NCBI GenBank assembly: GCA_964503595.1
Contig: CAZDAM010000004.1
Coordinates: 1-64,000 of the forward strand
Source of the DNA: CAZDAM01 sp964503595
GTDB taxonomy: Bacteria; Muiribacteriota; UBA6191
Direction of reading: 5' to 3'
Length of the DNA: 64,000 bases
The number at the start of each line of letters is the position of its first letter. Position 1 is the first letter of the stretch. This document shows positions 54,806 through 64,000 of the stretch, in pieces. The translations under genes and the position numbers were made by a program. Under the pieces are notes generated by a model, which saw only the letters and a program-made list of their open reading frames with translations, was not told the origin of the DNA and searched no databases.

Positions 54806-56746
54806 ATGAAGATTTCTGCACCCGTTCTGATTTTTGTCATCGCCTCTCCACTGATATTTTCAAGCCCTTTTGAGGGGAAATTGAGCTGTTCCAGCCTTCC
54901 GGCCATGATGCAGATTTATCTTCAAAACCATTATGCCGTGCATGAGCTGACAGAGGAAGTCCGAAAGCGTACGATGGATCAGTTTGTTCGCAGCCTCGAT
55001 CCTTCCCACACAACGCTCTTCAAGGAAGATGAGCAGAAAATCCGCTCTTTTCTTCCCGAGCTTCTGACGCTTCACAAGCCCCCTGTCTGCAAGAATCTGT
55101 CCATGGTCAAGGACATCATGGTGGAGCGTTCCCGTGAGGCTATGGAATATGCCAGTCGCACCTTAAGACAGGATTTTAAGGTGGATGACACGATTGTCAT
55201 CAATACGGATCCGGATCAGAGAGAGTATGCGGAGAACCGCCCTCAACGTGAAGAAATTCTCAGGAAGACGATCCATTTTCAGTACGCCAATTACATTGCC
55301 ACGGATATGGAGCCGGAAAAGGCCAGAAATCAGCTTTATCACCGCTTTGAACTGGCTTTGAAAAGGGCTCGGGAAACCACGGATCTGGATCTTCTGAATC
55401 AGTTCATGGGCAGTTTTGCGATTGCTCTTGATCCCCACTCCAGCTTCATGTCCGCAGAAAGGCTTGAGGATTTCCGTATTTCCATGGAACTGAAACTGGA
55501 AGGAATCGGGGCCCAGCTGACCTGGAAAGACGGGTACACCATCATTGATGAAATCGTGCCCGGTGGAGCAGCGGATCGCCAGGGACAGCTCAGGCCCAAG
55601 GACAAGATTCTGGCAGTAGCTCAGGACAAAGAGGATTTTTCCCAGGTGATCGATATGGATCTGACGGATGTGGTCCGCCTGATCCGTGGTGCCAAGGGTA
55701 CAACTGTACGGCTCTCCATTCTGCGTCAGGGAACTGGAGTCGAGCGCTTTGAGGTTGCCATCGAACGGGATGTCATTGATATCAAGGATTCGGCCGCAAG
55801 CCTGTCCTGGCAGACTTCCGCAGATGGGCTCAAGGTGGCCGTCATTGATCTTCCCGGTTTTTACGGAGATGCTTCCGGGAACCGCAGTGCCAGCCGTGAT
55901 GTGGGCGCAAAAATCGTGGAGGCGCGTAAAGGTGGAGCTCAGGGTCTGATTCTGAACCTTTCCCGCAACGGCGGAGGACTTCTGGAAGAAGCCGTCAAGG
56001 TTGCTGGCCTGTTTCTTGGTGAAGGGGCAGTGGTTGCAACCCAGAACACCATTGGTCAGACCAGGATTTTGAAGGATGAAGATGAAAGAATGCAATGGGA
56101 TGGTCCTCTGGTTGTTCTGATTTCCCGCCGCAGTGCTTCAGCTTCTGAAATTGTGGCTGGAGCCATTCGGGATTACCGACGGGGAATTGTAGTGGGGGAT
56201 ACCCACACTTTTGGAAAAGGTACGGTTCAGATGTTTACTCCGATCTCCGAAGAATTCGGTGGAGTGACAATCACAACCGGAATGTTTTTCCGGCCCTCTG
56301 GCCTTTCCACCCAGAAGAATGGTGTCGAAGCGGATATCGTCCTTCCCTCCATCTGGGATCGGGAGGATTTCGGGGAAAAGGCTCTGGATTATGTTCTTCC
56401 TGGTCAGAGGATTCCCCAGTTCAGGGACTTTTCGGCCAATCCCCCGAATCATCGGGTTGCCCATTGGGTCAGCTCTCAGGCTATGCGCTATTTAAGAGAG
56501 CGCTCTCAGGAGAGGGTGAAGAATCACGAGGAATTCCAGAAAATTGCCGCCGATGTTAAAGAAGGTGAAGAGAACCGCTATCTTCTGAAGGTAAAGGATC
56601 TTCTGGAAGTTACGGAAGATGAGAAGAAGGAGCAGAAGGAAGCGGAGGAAAAAAGTCGCTCCCAACTGATTGCGGAAAGCGACGCCCCTTATCTTCAGGA
56701 GTGCGTGGCGATTCTCAAGGACTTCTTCAAGTTGATTGAAAGCTGA
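54806..56746 (+). CDS. prc: C-terminal processing (tail-specific) protease Prc/CtpA
   Basis: A 646-aa periplasmic S41 serine protease that cuts proteins with non-polar C-termini. A signal peptide (LIFVIASPLIFSSPFEG) precedes a helical N-domain, a PDZ domain (about 225-300, IDEIVPGGAADRQGQLRPKDKIL) and the catalytic domain, with the nucleophile Ser in ISRRSASASEI and the general-base Lys in TFGKGTVQMF. The helical C-terminal domain is rich in Lys/Glu. Domain order matches E. coli Prc. ATG 54806 has an AAAAGG eight bases upstream; a TATACT at 54765 may be its -10. Confidence 0.93.
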   Translation: MKISAPVLIFVIASPLIFSSPFEGKLSCSSLPAMMQIYLQNHYAVHELTEEVRKRTMDQFVRSLDPSHTTLFKEDEQKIRSFLPELLTLHKPPVCKNLSMVKDIMVERSREAMEYASRTLRQDFKVDDTIVINTDPDQREYAENRPQREEILRKTIHFQYANYIATDMEPEKARNQLYHRFELALKRARETTDLDLLNQFMGSFAIALDPHSSFMSAERLEDFRISMELKLEGIGAQLTWKDGYTIIDEIVPGGAADRQGQLRPKDKILAVAQDKEDFSQVIDMDLTDVVRLIRGAKGTTVRLSILRQGTGVERFEVAIERDVIDIKDSAASLSWQTSADGLKVAVIDLPGFYGDASGNRSASRDVGAKIVEARKGGAQGLILNLSRNGGGLLEEAVKVAGLFLGEGAVVATQNTIGQTRILKDEDERMQWDGPLVVLISRRSASASEIVAGAIRDYRRGIVVGDTHTFGKGTVQMFTPISEEFGGVTITTGMFFRPSGLSTQKNGVEADIVLPSIWDREDFGEKALDYVLPGQRIPQFRDFSANPPNHRVAHWVSSQAMRYLRERSQERVKNHEEFQKIAADVKEGEENRYLLKVKDLLEVTEDEKKEQKEAEEKSRSQLIAESDAPYLQECVAILKDFFKLIES

Positions 56747-56758
56747 TTTTCATGAGAT

Positions 56759-57223
56759 TCATTCCTCCTGAATTTTTTGAATGGTCCTTGTGGTGGAGCG
56801 TCCCTCAAGGAAGGGCAGAATCCTGACTTCTCCACCATTGGCGAGAACAGTCTGGTGCCCGACCACAGTTTCAACTGTGTAGTCTCCTCCCTTGCACAGA
56901 ACATCGGGAAGGAGGGTTTCAATCAGGTTTTTGGGGGTTTCCTCACCAAAAAGAATCACATGATCCACGGCTTTGAGGGCATGCAGAATCTCGGCTCTGT
57001 CCTCTTCGGGGTTGATGGGACGGGTGGGACCTTTCAGGGCTTGCATGGAACTATCCGTATTCAGGCCGACCACCAGAACTTCTCCCAGTTCCTTGGCTTG
57101 AGCGAGATAACGCACATGTCCGGCATGCAGGATATCAAAGCAGCCGTTCGTGAAAACGACTTTGCTGTCTTTCAGAAGATTTTGCAAGGGAGTCAGAGAG
57201 TCTTTGGGGAAGGAAAGAATCAT
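56759..57223 (-). CDS. rfaE2: D-glycero-beta-D-manno-heptose 1-phosphate adenylyltransferase
   Basis: A 154-aa nucleotidyltransferase that makes ADP-heptose for the LPS inner core. Signature VFTNGCFDILHAGHVRYLAQAKELGEVLVVGLNTD holds the T/HxGH motif, with GRSTTRTIQKI at the C-terminus. This is the stand-alone form of the C-terminal half of E. coli HldE. The kinase half is not in the window. Start ATG 57223 overlaps the mgtE stop by 4 bp (ATGA), giving exactly the expected length. It converges with the protease gene. Confidence 0.93.
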   Translation of the reverse strand: MILSFPKDSLTPLQNLLKDSKVVFTNGCFDILHAGHVRYLAQAKELGEVLVVGLNTDSSMQALKGPTRPINPEEDRAEILHALKAVDHVILFGEETPKNLIETLLPDVLCKGGDYTVETVVGHQTVLANGGEVRILPFLEGRSTTRTIQKIQEE

Positions 57224-58590
57224 GCAAGTTTCCTTAAGAGCCAGTAGGCAGTATGAAAATACATTGAAAGCCCCAGAAGATCGGTCAGGGTGGTGACCAG
57301 AGGTCCGGATGCCACGGCCGGATCGATATTGAGACGATGAAAAATATTGGGTGTGATGATACTCAGGGTCACAGCGAGACAGATTACGGAAAGTACAGAG
57401 CAGCCGACAATCAGCCCATGCAGATTGGACTGATCCTTGATGGAAACGATCACTCCCACAGTCAGAGCGCACAAACAGGCCAGAATCAGCCCGGCCCAGA
57501 TTTCTCTTAAGATTTGCCGAAAGGGAATTCCCGGACTGAACTGGTTCTGCGAGAGGGAGCGAATGACAACCGTGGAAGTCTGGACCGCGACATTTCCAGC
57601 CAGACCGCAAATGAGGGTGGCAAACGATAGAAGCCAGATCTGATCGGCATGGGTATTGGAGTTGATGATCCCGGAGGCCAGAATCCCGGCTCCCATGGTC
57701 AGAAAAAGCCAGGGAAAACGGTAGAAGGCCGAGCGGACAGGGTTTCCGGTGGCGGTTTCGCCTTCTTCGGAAAGACCGGCCATGCGATAGACGTCTTCTT
57801 CATGCTCTTCCTGAATAATCTCGGCAATATCCTGGGGTGTCACCAGACCGACGAGACGGTTCATGGAGTCCACCACGGGAATAGCCTGAACACTGTATTT
57901 GGTGGAAAGCCAGGCAATTTTTTCCTGATCTTCATGGAGACTGACGGAGATGACATCGGTGGTCATGATGTCTCCAAGAGCCGTGGAAGGGCACGATAGA
58001 ATCAGCTCTTTTAAGGAAACAACTCCTAAAAGCTCTCTTTCTCTTGAGGTGACATAAAGATAGGTGATGAAATCGTGAGGCTCGAATTCCTTTCTTAGAA
58101 TATCAATCGCCTCCCCGACGGTTTCGTCCGGGAAGAAATCCACGAGCTCCTTGACCATGACCCCGCCCGCAGAATCCTCGGCATAGGACAAAAGCTCAAT
58201 GGCTTCGAAGCGATCGTCTTCCTCCATGAGCTCGAGGAGTTCCTCGATCTTTTCCGGGGGAAATTTGTTCAGAAGATCCGCCGTCCGATCCGAGGGCATG
58301 TTTTCCAGAAGATGGGTCAGACGTTTTAAGCCAAAGGCGCGGGCAATAGAGAGCTGCTGCTCTTCTTCAATGCTTCCTAGAACCTGGGCTGCGTGAAAGT
58401 CATCCAGTTTGTGAAAGATTTCGACCTGGCGGGAAACAGGGAGATCTTCGAGGAGTGCGGCCAAATCGTTGGGATGCGTGGCAGCGAGTTCTTCGGGGCT
58501 CATGAATAAAAGAGCAGAAGAATCGAGGGGATCCAGAACCCTACGGTAACGGATCTTTCGCTTGGCGATCAGTTCCTTGATCTGGCGCAT
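57220..58590 (-). CDS. mgtE: Magnesium transporter MgtE
   Basis: A 456-aa Mg2+ channel. A helical N-domain (about 20-130, with FHKLDDFHAAQVLGSIEEEQQ) and two CBS domains (about 140-260) sense Mg2+; they are followed by five membrane helices (about 285-455) forming the pore, with NTHADQIWLLSFATLICGLAGNVAVQTSTVVIR as a characteristic segment. Length is typical. Its start overlaps the stop of the CPBP gene by one base (TAATG), so it is translated from an mRNA shared with mutS. Confidence 0.95.
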   Translation of the reverse strand: MRQIKELIAKRKIRYRRVLDPLDSSALLFMSPEELAATHPNDLAALLEDLPVSRQVEIFHKLDDFHAAQVLGSIEEEQQLSIARAFGLKRLTHLLENMPSDRTADLLNKFPPEKIEELLELMEEDDRFEAIELLSYAEDSAGGVMVKELVDFFPDETVGEAIDILRKEFEPHDFITYLYVTSRERELLGVVSLKELILSCPSTALGDIMTTDVISVSLHEDQEKIAWLSTKYSVQAIPVVDSMNRLVGLVTPQDIAEIIQEEHEEDVYRMAGLSEEGETATGNPVRSAFYRFPWLFLTMGAGILASGIINSNTHADQIWLLSFATLICGLAGNVAVQTSTVVIRSLSQNQFSPGIPFRQILREIWAGLILACLCALTVGVIVSIKDQSNLHGLIVGCSVLSVICLAVTLSIITPNIFHRLNIDPAVASGPLVTTLTDLLGLSMYFHTAYWLLRKLA

Positions 58591-59354
58591 TAAAGAATCC
58601 CGGCGAGCAGGAAAATATCATACAGGGCATGTGTCCAGGCCGCGACTCCAAAGCCGCGAACCAGATACAGGATCGAGAGATATATACCACTCACCGTGCG
58701 GAAAATAAAGGAATCCAGATTCAGAAGGTCCCCGTATGGGCCAATGTAATGAAAGGCGGCAAACAGAATACTTGAGCCTAAAAGAGCGAAGACCTGGGCC
58801 TGAGAAGACCAGCCTTTGGCAGGCTTTTTCTGAAAGATCAGAGTAGCGCGTAAAAAGAGTTCAATGGCGATCAGGCGAAAGAAGAATTCTTCGTGAATCC
58901 CGGCTCCCAATGACAGCATCAGGCTGACCCAGAAATCCTGATCCCAGGGGCTCAGGGTCAGGTGCATGGCAGAAGGGACTTTGAGCAGAAAGTTGGTGGC
59001 GTTCAGAGCCACTGAGCCAAGAACCATGGCATAGAAGATGCTTTCAATGAATAGCAGGGCAAACCAGCCGGGCTCCACTTCAATTTTTCGGCGTCTGCGA
59101 TCGTAGCCAGCCATAACGGCCAGAGCGACCAGGATAAAGATGATCAGAATCGGAAAGCGATCAAGCCCTAAAGTGGAAGCCATGTTGCGAAGCATGACAT
59201 CAGCACCGTTTCTTAAGCTTGTGATCTGGAAGGCCTGAAGACTGAGAGCCAGAATTTCATAAAGGACAAACAGCGGGATCACAAAAAGGCAGGAGTACAC
59301 CGGAGATCGGGTATCCCGAAGATAGCGTTCCACACGGGTCAGTTCTGGCTGCAT
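58590..59354 (-). CDS. CPBP-family intramembrane metalloprotease (second)
   Basis: A 254-aa membrane protein with about eight helices. The CPBP/CAAX motifs are HEEFFFRLIAIE (EExxxR) near residue 155, FAAFHYIG with the metal His (about 200), and WTHALYDI near the C-terminus. It is unrelated in detail to the member at 21365-22009. It lies 9 bp downstream of mutS and overlaps mgtE by one base. There is no Shine-Dalgarno; a weak -10-like TAGACT lies 6 nt from the ATG but without a -35. Substrate unknown. Confidence 0.85.
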   Translation of the reverse strand: MQPELTRVERYLRDTRSPVYSCLFVIPLFVLYEILALSLQAFQITSLRNGADVMLRNMASTLGLDRFPILIIFILVALAVMAGYDRRRRKIEVEPGWFALLFIESIFYAMVLGSVALNATNFLLKVPSAMHLTLSPWDQDFWVSLMLSLGAGIHEEFFFRLIAIELFLRATLIFQKKPAKGWSSQAQVFALLGSSILFAAFHYIGPYGDLLNLDSFIFRTVSGIYLSILYLVRGFGVAAWTHALYDIFLLAGIL

Positions 59355-59363
59355 ATGGAAAGT

Positions 59364-62000
59364 CTATCGATTCTGGCCTTCCTTTTTTTCAGTCAGCTTG
59401 AGGGATGCGTTCAGATCTTTTAGGGCATAAAGGGCATTCAGGGCTTCAACCGGGCTCATTTTGTCAGGATTGAGTTTTTCCAACTGGGCTTCAAGCGGGT
59501 GTTTTTCAGGTTCTTTGAGGGGTCGAAGACCCTGCTGGCGACCTTTCAGAATCAGTCGGTGGGCATCGGAATCCAGTTGAATCACCGTCGTACGGCTCCC
59601 CTCCAGTTCCTTGAGAATGGTTTCTGCCTGTTTGATGACAGGGTTTGGCAGGCCAGCCAGCCGGGCCACATGGATTCCGTAGGAACGATCGGCGGTACCG
59701 CGCCGGATATGGTGCAGAAACTCGATTTCCCGACCTCTTTCCAGAACTTCAACACAACAGTTTCTGACCTGGGGGTAGAGCTGACTCATCTGGGTCATTT
59801 CATGGTAGTGGGTGGCAAACATGCACAGGGATTTTTTTTCGGTGACGATGTATTCCAGAATAGCCCAGGCCAGAGAGAGCCCGTCAAAGGTGGCGGTGCC
59901 ACGCCCGATTTCATCCAGAAGAATCAGAGATTTTTCGGTGGCATGGGCCAGAAGGTAGGCCGTTTCGGACATTTCCACCATGAAGGTGGATTTACCGGTA
60001 CTCAGGTTGTCCGATGCTCCGATCCGGGTGAAGATCCGATCCAGGATTGGGAGCTGGCAGGAGGAGGCCGGTACAAAGGATCCGGCCTGGGCCAGAGTCG
60101 AAAGAATGGCTGCCTGCCTGAGATAAGTGGATTTACCCCCCATATTCGGGCCGGTAATCAGAAGAACCTGATCCTGCTCCTTGTCTAAAAACAAATCGTT
60201 GGGCGTGAATTTTTTCTGGGCATGTTCAACAACGGGATGGCGGCCCTCCAGAACGCGGATGGGGCCGTTTTCTTCAAAATGGGGCTGAATCCAGTTGAGA
60301 TTCGCGGCAACCTCAGCATGAGAGGCCATGACATCAAGCTCGGCAAGTTTGGCCGCCCAGGCCTGCAAAAGGGGCAGAGACTCCACGATTTCAGTTCTGA
60401 TCTTCTGGAAGATTTCATACTGAAGGGAATGGCTTTTCTGGGATGCGCTTAAAATCAGGGTTTCCTTGGATTTGAGTTCTTCGGTGGTAAAGCGCTCGGC
60501 TGTGGTCAGGGTCTGTTTGCGGATGAAGTGTTCGGGGGCATCCTTGGCCTGGGCCTTGGGAAGCTCCAGATAGTAACCAAAAACCTTGTTGTATTTCAGT
60601 TTCAGGCCTTTTAAGCCACTTTGGGCTTTTTCTCTTTCCTCAAGTTCCCTTAAAACCTGATCCGCGTCTTCTTCCAAAGCCAGAATTTCATCCAGTCTGG
60701 AATCAAAGCCTTTCTGAATCAGTTTTCCCTCGGTAATACGGGGAGGGGGATCCTCGGAAATTGCCGATTCAATCAGGTGGATGATGTCCTGGGGTTCGGG
60801 AAGATCTTCAAGATTTTTGAGTTCAAGCCTGGACAGGATCGATTTCAGAGGAGAAATGACGGCAAGAGAGGATCCAATCGCATTCAGATCCCGCCCGTTT
60901 CCCTGCTGGTTCAGAAGGCGGTTTAAGAGGCGGTAAAGATCGTAGACTTCCTGAAGAAGGCCCCGGACTTCCTGACGGCCCTGGGGGTTTTCCCTGAGGG
61001 TTCGAACCATCTGCTGCCGCTCTGAGATCTGGGCGATATCCGTCAGGGGATGCATCAGATGGGCTTTCAGCAGGCGGCTCCCGGCGGCGGAACAGGTTTT
61101 GTCGAGTACATCGGTAAGGGCCAGACTGTCGGGATGAAGGCCCTCGATCAGTTCGAGGTTTCTTAAGGACTGGGCATCAATTTTCAGGCTCTGGGATGGT
61201 TCGTAAAGTTTGAGACTGGAGATGGCTGTCGAAAGGCTGCAATCACTGAGGTATCCCAGAAGTCCTTCCAGAACGAAGCGAGCCGGGCTTTTGGGAGAAA
61301 TTCCCGAAGCAGAAAGAACAGGTCTGGGCAGACAGGAAGGGTTGTCAAACAGAGGGGTTTTACGGGCAATCGGTTTTTCCAGTCTTTGCAGAAAAAGGCC
61401 GGTTTCAATCAGGATCCGCAGAATCGAGGTCTGAAATTCCTCCAGATCCATGAGTTTTCCCGGTATCAGAAGTTCACTGGGCCGGATTCTCAAGATTTCA
61501 TCCAGGAGCTCGGCTCTGCCTGAGAGGTTTTCCTTGAAAAAGCCCACCCGGGTTTCCCCTGTGGTGACATCACAGGTTGCCAGCCAGTATTCCCGTCCTT
61601 CCAGGACCAGGCAGCCGAGGTAGTTGTTGGAGCGGGGTTTGAGGGCTCCTTCGAGAGTGACGGTTCCTGGAGTAATCACCTGAGTGACGGCTCTTTTGAC
61701 AATGCCCTTGGCCTGCTTTGGATCTTCCACCTGTTCGCAGATTGCGATCTTGTAGCCCTTCTGAATCAGGCGGGCGGCATAGTCCTCATAGGCATGATAG
61801 GGCACCCCGGCCATAGGAATCGGTTCTTCGGACAGCTTGTTTCGGGCAGTTAAAACCACCTGAAGTTCACGGGCAGCAATACGGGCATCTTCGTGAAACA
61901 TCTCGTAAAAATCACCGCAGCGCAAAAACAGGATTGCATCGGGGTGCTGGGCCTTGAATTCAAAAAACTGCTGCATCAGGGGAGTGTCGGCACCGGCCAT
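59364..62000 (-). CDS. mutS: DNA mismatch repair protein MutS
   Basis: An 878-aa mismatch-recognition ATPase. The N-terminal mismatch-binding motif is MQQFFEFKAQHPDAILFLRCGDFYEMF (the F-x-E motif is in DFYEMF), followed by connector, core and clamp domains. The ATPase domain has Walker A GPNMGGKSTYLRQ, FTRIGASDNLSTGKSTFMVEM and the DEIGRGTATFDGLSLAWAILEY motif. The start has an AAGGAG Shine-Dalgarno. The TPR gene ends 31 bp upstream. mutL is not in the window. Confidence 0.97.
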   Translation of the reverse strand: MAGADTPLMQQFFEFKAQHPDAILFLRCGDFYEMFHEDARIAARELQVVLTARNKLSEEPIPMAGVPYHAYEDYAARLIQKGYKIAICEQVEDPKQAKGIVKRAVTQVITPGTVTLEGALKPRSNNYLGCLVLEGREYWLATCDVTTGETRVGFFKENLSGRAELLDEILRIRPSELLIPGKLMDLEEFQTSILRILIETGLFLQRLEKPIARKTPLFDNPSCLPRPVLSASGISPKSPARFVLEGLLGYLSDCSLSTAISSLKLYEPSQSLKIDAQSLRNLELIEGLHPDSLALTDVLDKTCSAAGSRLLKAHLMHPLTDIAQISERQQMVRTLRENPQGRQEVRGLLQEVYDLYRLLNRLLNQQGNGRDLNAIGSSLAVISPLKSILSRLELKNLEDLPEPQDIIHLIESAISEDPPPRITEGKLIQKGFDSRLDEILALEEDADQVLRELEEREKAQSGLKGLKLKYNKVFGYYLELPKAQAKDAPEHFIRKQTLTTAERFTTEELKSKETLILSASQKSHSLQYEIFQKIRTEIVESLPLLQAWAAKLAELDVMASHAEVAANLNWIQPHFEENGPIRVLEGRHPVVEHAQKKFTPNDLFLDKEQDQVLLITGPNMGGKSTYLRQAAILSTLAQAGSFVPASSCQLPILDRIFTRIGASDNLSTGKSTFMVEMSETAYLLAHATEKSLILLDEIGRGTATFDGLSLAWAILEYIVTEKKSLCMFATHYHEMTQMSQLYPQVRNCCVEVLERGREIEFLHHIRRGTADRSYGIHVARLAGLPNPVIKQAETILKELEGSRTTVIQLDSDAHRLILKGRQQGLRPLKEPEKHPLEAQLEKLNPDKMSPVEALNALYALKDLNASLKLTEKKEGQNR

Positions 62001-62031
62001 GAACAGTCTCCTTTTAGCTGTGCTTTACAGC

Positions 62032-64000
62032 CTAACGATTGCGTATCTTGTCGATCTGGCGGCGGGCCTGGGTGGCCAGATCCGAGTTGGGCCAGCGATC
62101 GATCAGATCCAGATAGGTATTGATAGCTTCCTGTTCCCGGTTGAGCTCAACCTCATAGAGGCGGGCAATCTGAAACTGGGACTGGGCAGCAATCTGGGAG
62201 TCAAAGTAGCGATCGATGATCTCCTGGTAGGTGGCAATGGCGGAATTGTAATCCGAAAGACGTTCGGATTCGAGCTGGGCACGGGCAAAGAGAGCCTTTT
62301 GCTCGTAGTCTGTCTGTGGGTAGGCGTTGGCAATATCGGTGTAGACATCCAGGGCCGAGCTATATTCCATTCTGGGACCAGCCAGAAGCCGGGCCAGCTC
62401 AAACTGGACGGCTACCAGACGGCGACTTGCAGGATAATCCTGAATGAAGGTCTGATAGGATTTGAAGGCTTCGTCCGGTTTCCTGAGTTCATTCATGTAG
62501 ATTTCAGCAATTCTTAAAAGAATCTCTGCGCCAACTTCCGGATCGGAAGTGTAGGATCGAAAGGACTGATAATGCCTGAGGGCCTCTTCGTATTGCTTGA
62601 GTTTGAGATCGAGGATCCGGCTGAGTTCGTAATGAACTCCGACTTCCAGCTGAAAATTGCGGGTCTGTTTCAGAAGTTTTTTGTAGGCACGAGCAGCCCC
62701 TTCCCAGTCTCCCCGGCTGTAGAAATCATCCTTGATGGTTTTGATTTCCTCAAAATGGCTGAAACCCAGATTTCTTAAGGTGACCTTTTTCTGGGAGGCC
62801 TGCGCCTTACGGTAGGCCGAAAGTCTTTCGCGGACAGGTTTGAGATCTTCCTGGGGCAGAAGAAGCTCTGAAGCCTGGCGGGCAAGGGCAATTGCCGAAG
62901 ACCAGTTCTGCATTTCTTCCCCCAAAATATTCAAGGCCATCAGAGCTGCATTCAGTCTTGTCTTACTGTCGTTTTCCTCATCAAAAATATGGCGCCATTC
63001 GGCCAGAGCTTCCTTGAGTCGAGCGTTTTTCTGGTGAAAGCGGGCCAGTTCCTCACGGACCTGAAGGAGAGTTTTGGGGTCGTTTTCCAGACGCAGAAAC
63101 AGGCGGTATTTGCTGTGAGCCTCATCAGCATAGTCGGGATTTACGGCCAGAGCTCGGGCAGACTCCAGGACCAGATGTCGATCTTCGGGGCCCAGTTTTT
63201 TGAGATGCTCTTGCATCTTCTGCATCAAAAGACTTTTTCTCAAAGCTGTTTCTCTGGGCTCAAGCTCCGTGGTTCGTGCTGAGAGGGAACTGACATCCTG
63301 AAGCCTCTTCAGCCAGCTGAGGGCTTCCCCCCCATTCCCGCTCTGTTCGGCCAGATCCGCTAAATGCAGGGCCGAGAGGCGTCCCCATGGAGAGTCCGGC
63401 ATGGCTTCGTAGGAATTCTGAAAATGTCTTTTGGCAAGATATGGATTCAGATCGTAGGTGTAGGCATGAAATCCGGCCATACTCTCAAGCCGGGCCAGAA
63501 TAGTGGCGTTGGGCTGATTGGCAATGCCCGATTTTAGGTAATCCATAGCAAGGGAGGGTTGATTACGTCCCATGGCGGTATTGTAGAAATCAGCCTTCAG
63601 AAGAGCCAGGGCATTGCGCTCATCCTGATTCAGGCGGTTATTCTCCAGGGGTTGAATCACCCGTTCGGCTTCTTTTAAGTCCATGAAGCTGTAGAGATGA
63701 ATGCGAGCAATTGCAATCCGATCCCCGGCATTTGCCTGGGCAAGTGAAGGCAGTTTTGCCAGCTCGCGGGAGGCTTCGATCTGTCTTAGGGTTGATGCTG
63801 TGAAACCGCTGTATTCGGCAGAGAGGTTGTTCAGTTCGGCTTCGGCAGCATCCGGATCCCGGCGATGAATGTGAATACGGGCCCTTTCCATGAAGATCAT
63901 GTCCCGATCTGCCTGATTCAAAGCCAGTTCCTCAGCATCTGCCAGCATGTCCAGAGCTTCGGTGGGACGCTTGAGATCTTCCAGCAGAATGTCGGCCGCC
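62032..64000 (-). CDS. TPR-repeat protein (partial, runs off right edge)
   Basis: The frame is open to the window's right end (64000), so the N-terminus is missing; at least 655 aa are present. It is a long series of helical hairpins with TPR consensus, for example QFELARLLAGPRMEYSSALDVYTDIANAYPQ and ARAQLESERLSDYNSAIATYQEIIDRY, resembling YbgF/BamD-like periplasmic scaffolds. A signal peptide cannot be judged. Its stop is 31 bp before mutS. The C-terminal repeats are the best preserved. Confidence 0.82.
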   Translation of the reverse strand, partial: AADILLEDLKRPTEALDMLADAEELALNQADRDMIFMERARIHIHRRDPDAAEAELNNLSAEYSGFTASTLRQIEASRELAKLPSLAQANAGDRIAIARIHLYSFMDLKEAERVIQPLENNRLNQDERNALALLKADFYNTAMGRNQPSLAMDYLKSGIANQPNATILARLESMAGFHAYTYDLNPYLAKRHFQNSYEAMPDSPWGRLSALHLADLAEQSGNGGEALSWLKRLQDVSSLSARTTELEPRETALRKSLLMQKMQEHLKKLGPEDRHLVLESARALAVNPDYADEAHSKYRLFLRLENDPKTLLQVREELARFHQKNARLKEALAEWRHIFDEENDSKTRLNAALMALNILGEEMQNWSSAIALARQASELLLPQEDLKPVRERLSAYRKAQASQKKVTLRNLGFSHFEEIKTIKDDFYSRGDWEGAARAYKKLLKQTRNFQLEVGVHYELSRILDLKLKQYEEALRHYQSFRSYTSDPEVGAEILLRIAEIYMNELRKPDEAFKSYQTFIQDYPASRRLVAVQFELARLLAGPRMEYSSALDVYTDIANAYPQTDYEQKALFARAQLESERLSDYNSAIATYQEIIDRYFDSQIAAQSQFQIARLYEVELNREQEAINTYLDLIDRWPNSDLATQARRQIDKIRNR

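Noticed and set aside
59355..59366. TAGACT 6 nt before the second CPBP gene as a leaderless promoter
   Set aside because: No -35 and the gene lies 9 bp after mutS, so operon transcription explains it.
1..64000. CRISPR arrays, tRNAs, rRNAs, insertion sequences, prophage
   Set aside because: No direct-repeat arrays, cloverleaf genes, transposase or phage genes were seen. Intergenic gaps are mostly short.

Overview
The window comes from a Gram-negative bacterium. It has RND efflux genes, several predicted outer-membrane and lipoprotein products, and an ADP-heptose (LPS core) gene. A run of 100 Ns at 33778-33877 shows it is a draft scaffold. The rpmH-rnpA-yidD-yidC-jag-mnmE core, the secreted nucleases, the FapA and HPt proteins and the acyl-ACP-type Aas fusion would fit Bdellovibrionota/Oligoflexia or another little-sampled phylum. 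I cannot fix the phylum from sequence alone. No tRNA, rRNA, CRISPR, IS element or prophage was seen.

Layout. 0-2.5 kb: three small heat-shock proteins in one operon and a secreted endonuclease I, each unit ending in a clear hairpin. 2.5-7.5 kb: the rpmH-rnpA-yidD-yidC-jag-mnmE block (ribosome, RNase P, membrane insertion, tRNA U34 modification) with an overlapping DUF2807-like lipoprotein gene. 7.5-10.4 kb: a leftward DUF2157/GDYXXLXY membrane pair, a barrel-like protein and a DUF309 protein. 10.4-17.5 kb: bioY, a large TPR/FG-GAP-like protein, a solo substrate-binding protein, a sirtuin without cysteines and a cation/proton antiporter. 17.5-22.6 kb: a leftward TetR-CPBP-Aas operon with an obvious self-operator. 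22.7-32.5 kb: a rightward run of RDD protein, aminopeptidase P, FapA-like protein, cyclophilin, MORN-like lipoprotein and two sugar-nucleotide epimerases. 32.6-34.1 kb: an AT-richer AlbA_2/RecG-like gene whose internal 24-bp repeat holds the assembly gap. 34.1-38.6 kb: a leftward MoxR-DUF58-BatA-FGE operon. 38.7-42.8 kb: an RND adaptor and pump. 42.8-49.3 kb: a tRNA nucleotidyltransferase/poly(A) polymerase-type gene, HPt protein, alginate-export-like porin, two secreted nucleases, DUF1232 and metallo-hydrolase genes. 49.3-64 kb: PRTase-like protein, tyrS, HEAT protein, a Gln/Asn-rich secreted protein, a Prc/CtpA protease, rfaE2, mgtE, a CPBP protease, mutS and a TPR protein that runs off the right edge.

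Two non-coding themes stand out. First, several genes without a Shine-Dalgarno have a -10 hexamer 6-9 nt before the start codon, so their mRNAs should be leaderless or nearly so. The best cases are the nucleotidyltransferase, tetR, the HEAT gene, bioY, pepP and the two genes diverging at 48 kb. Other genes have ordinary strong Shine-Dalgarno sites, so two modes of initiation seem to coexist. Second, a 16-bp stem between the second endonuclease gene and the porin gene encloses the porin's Shine-Dalgarno and pairs its GTG start, with the one wobble placed so that the stem is complete only in the porin-sense RNA. That is the strongest candidate for an undescribed regulatory element here.
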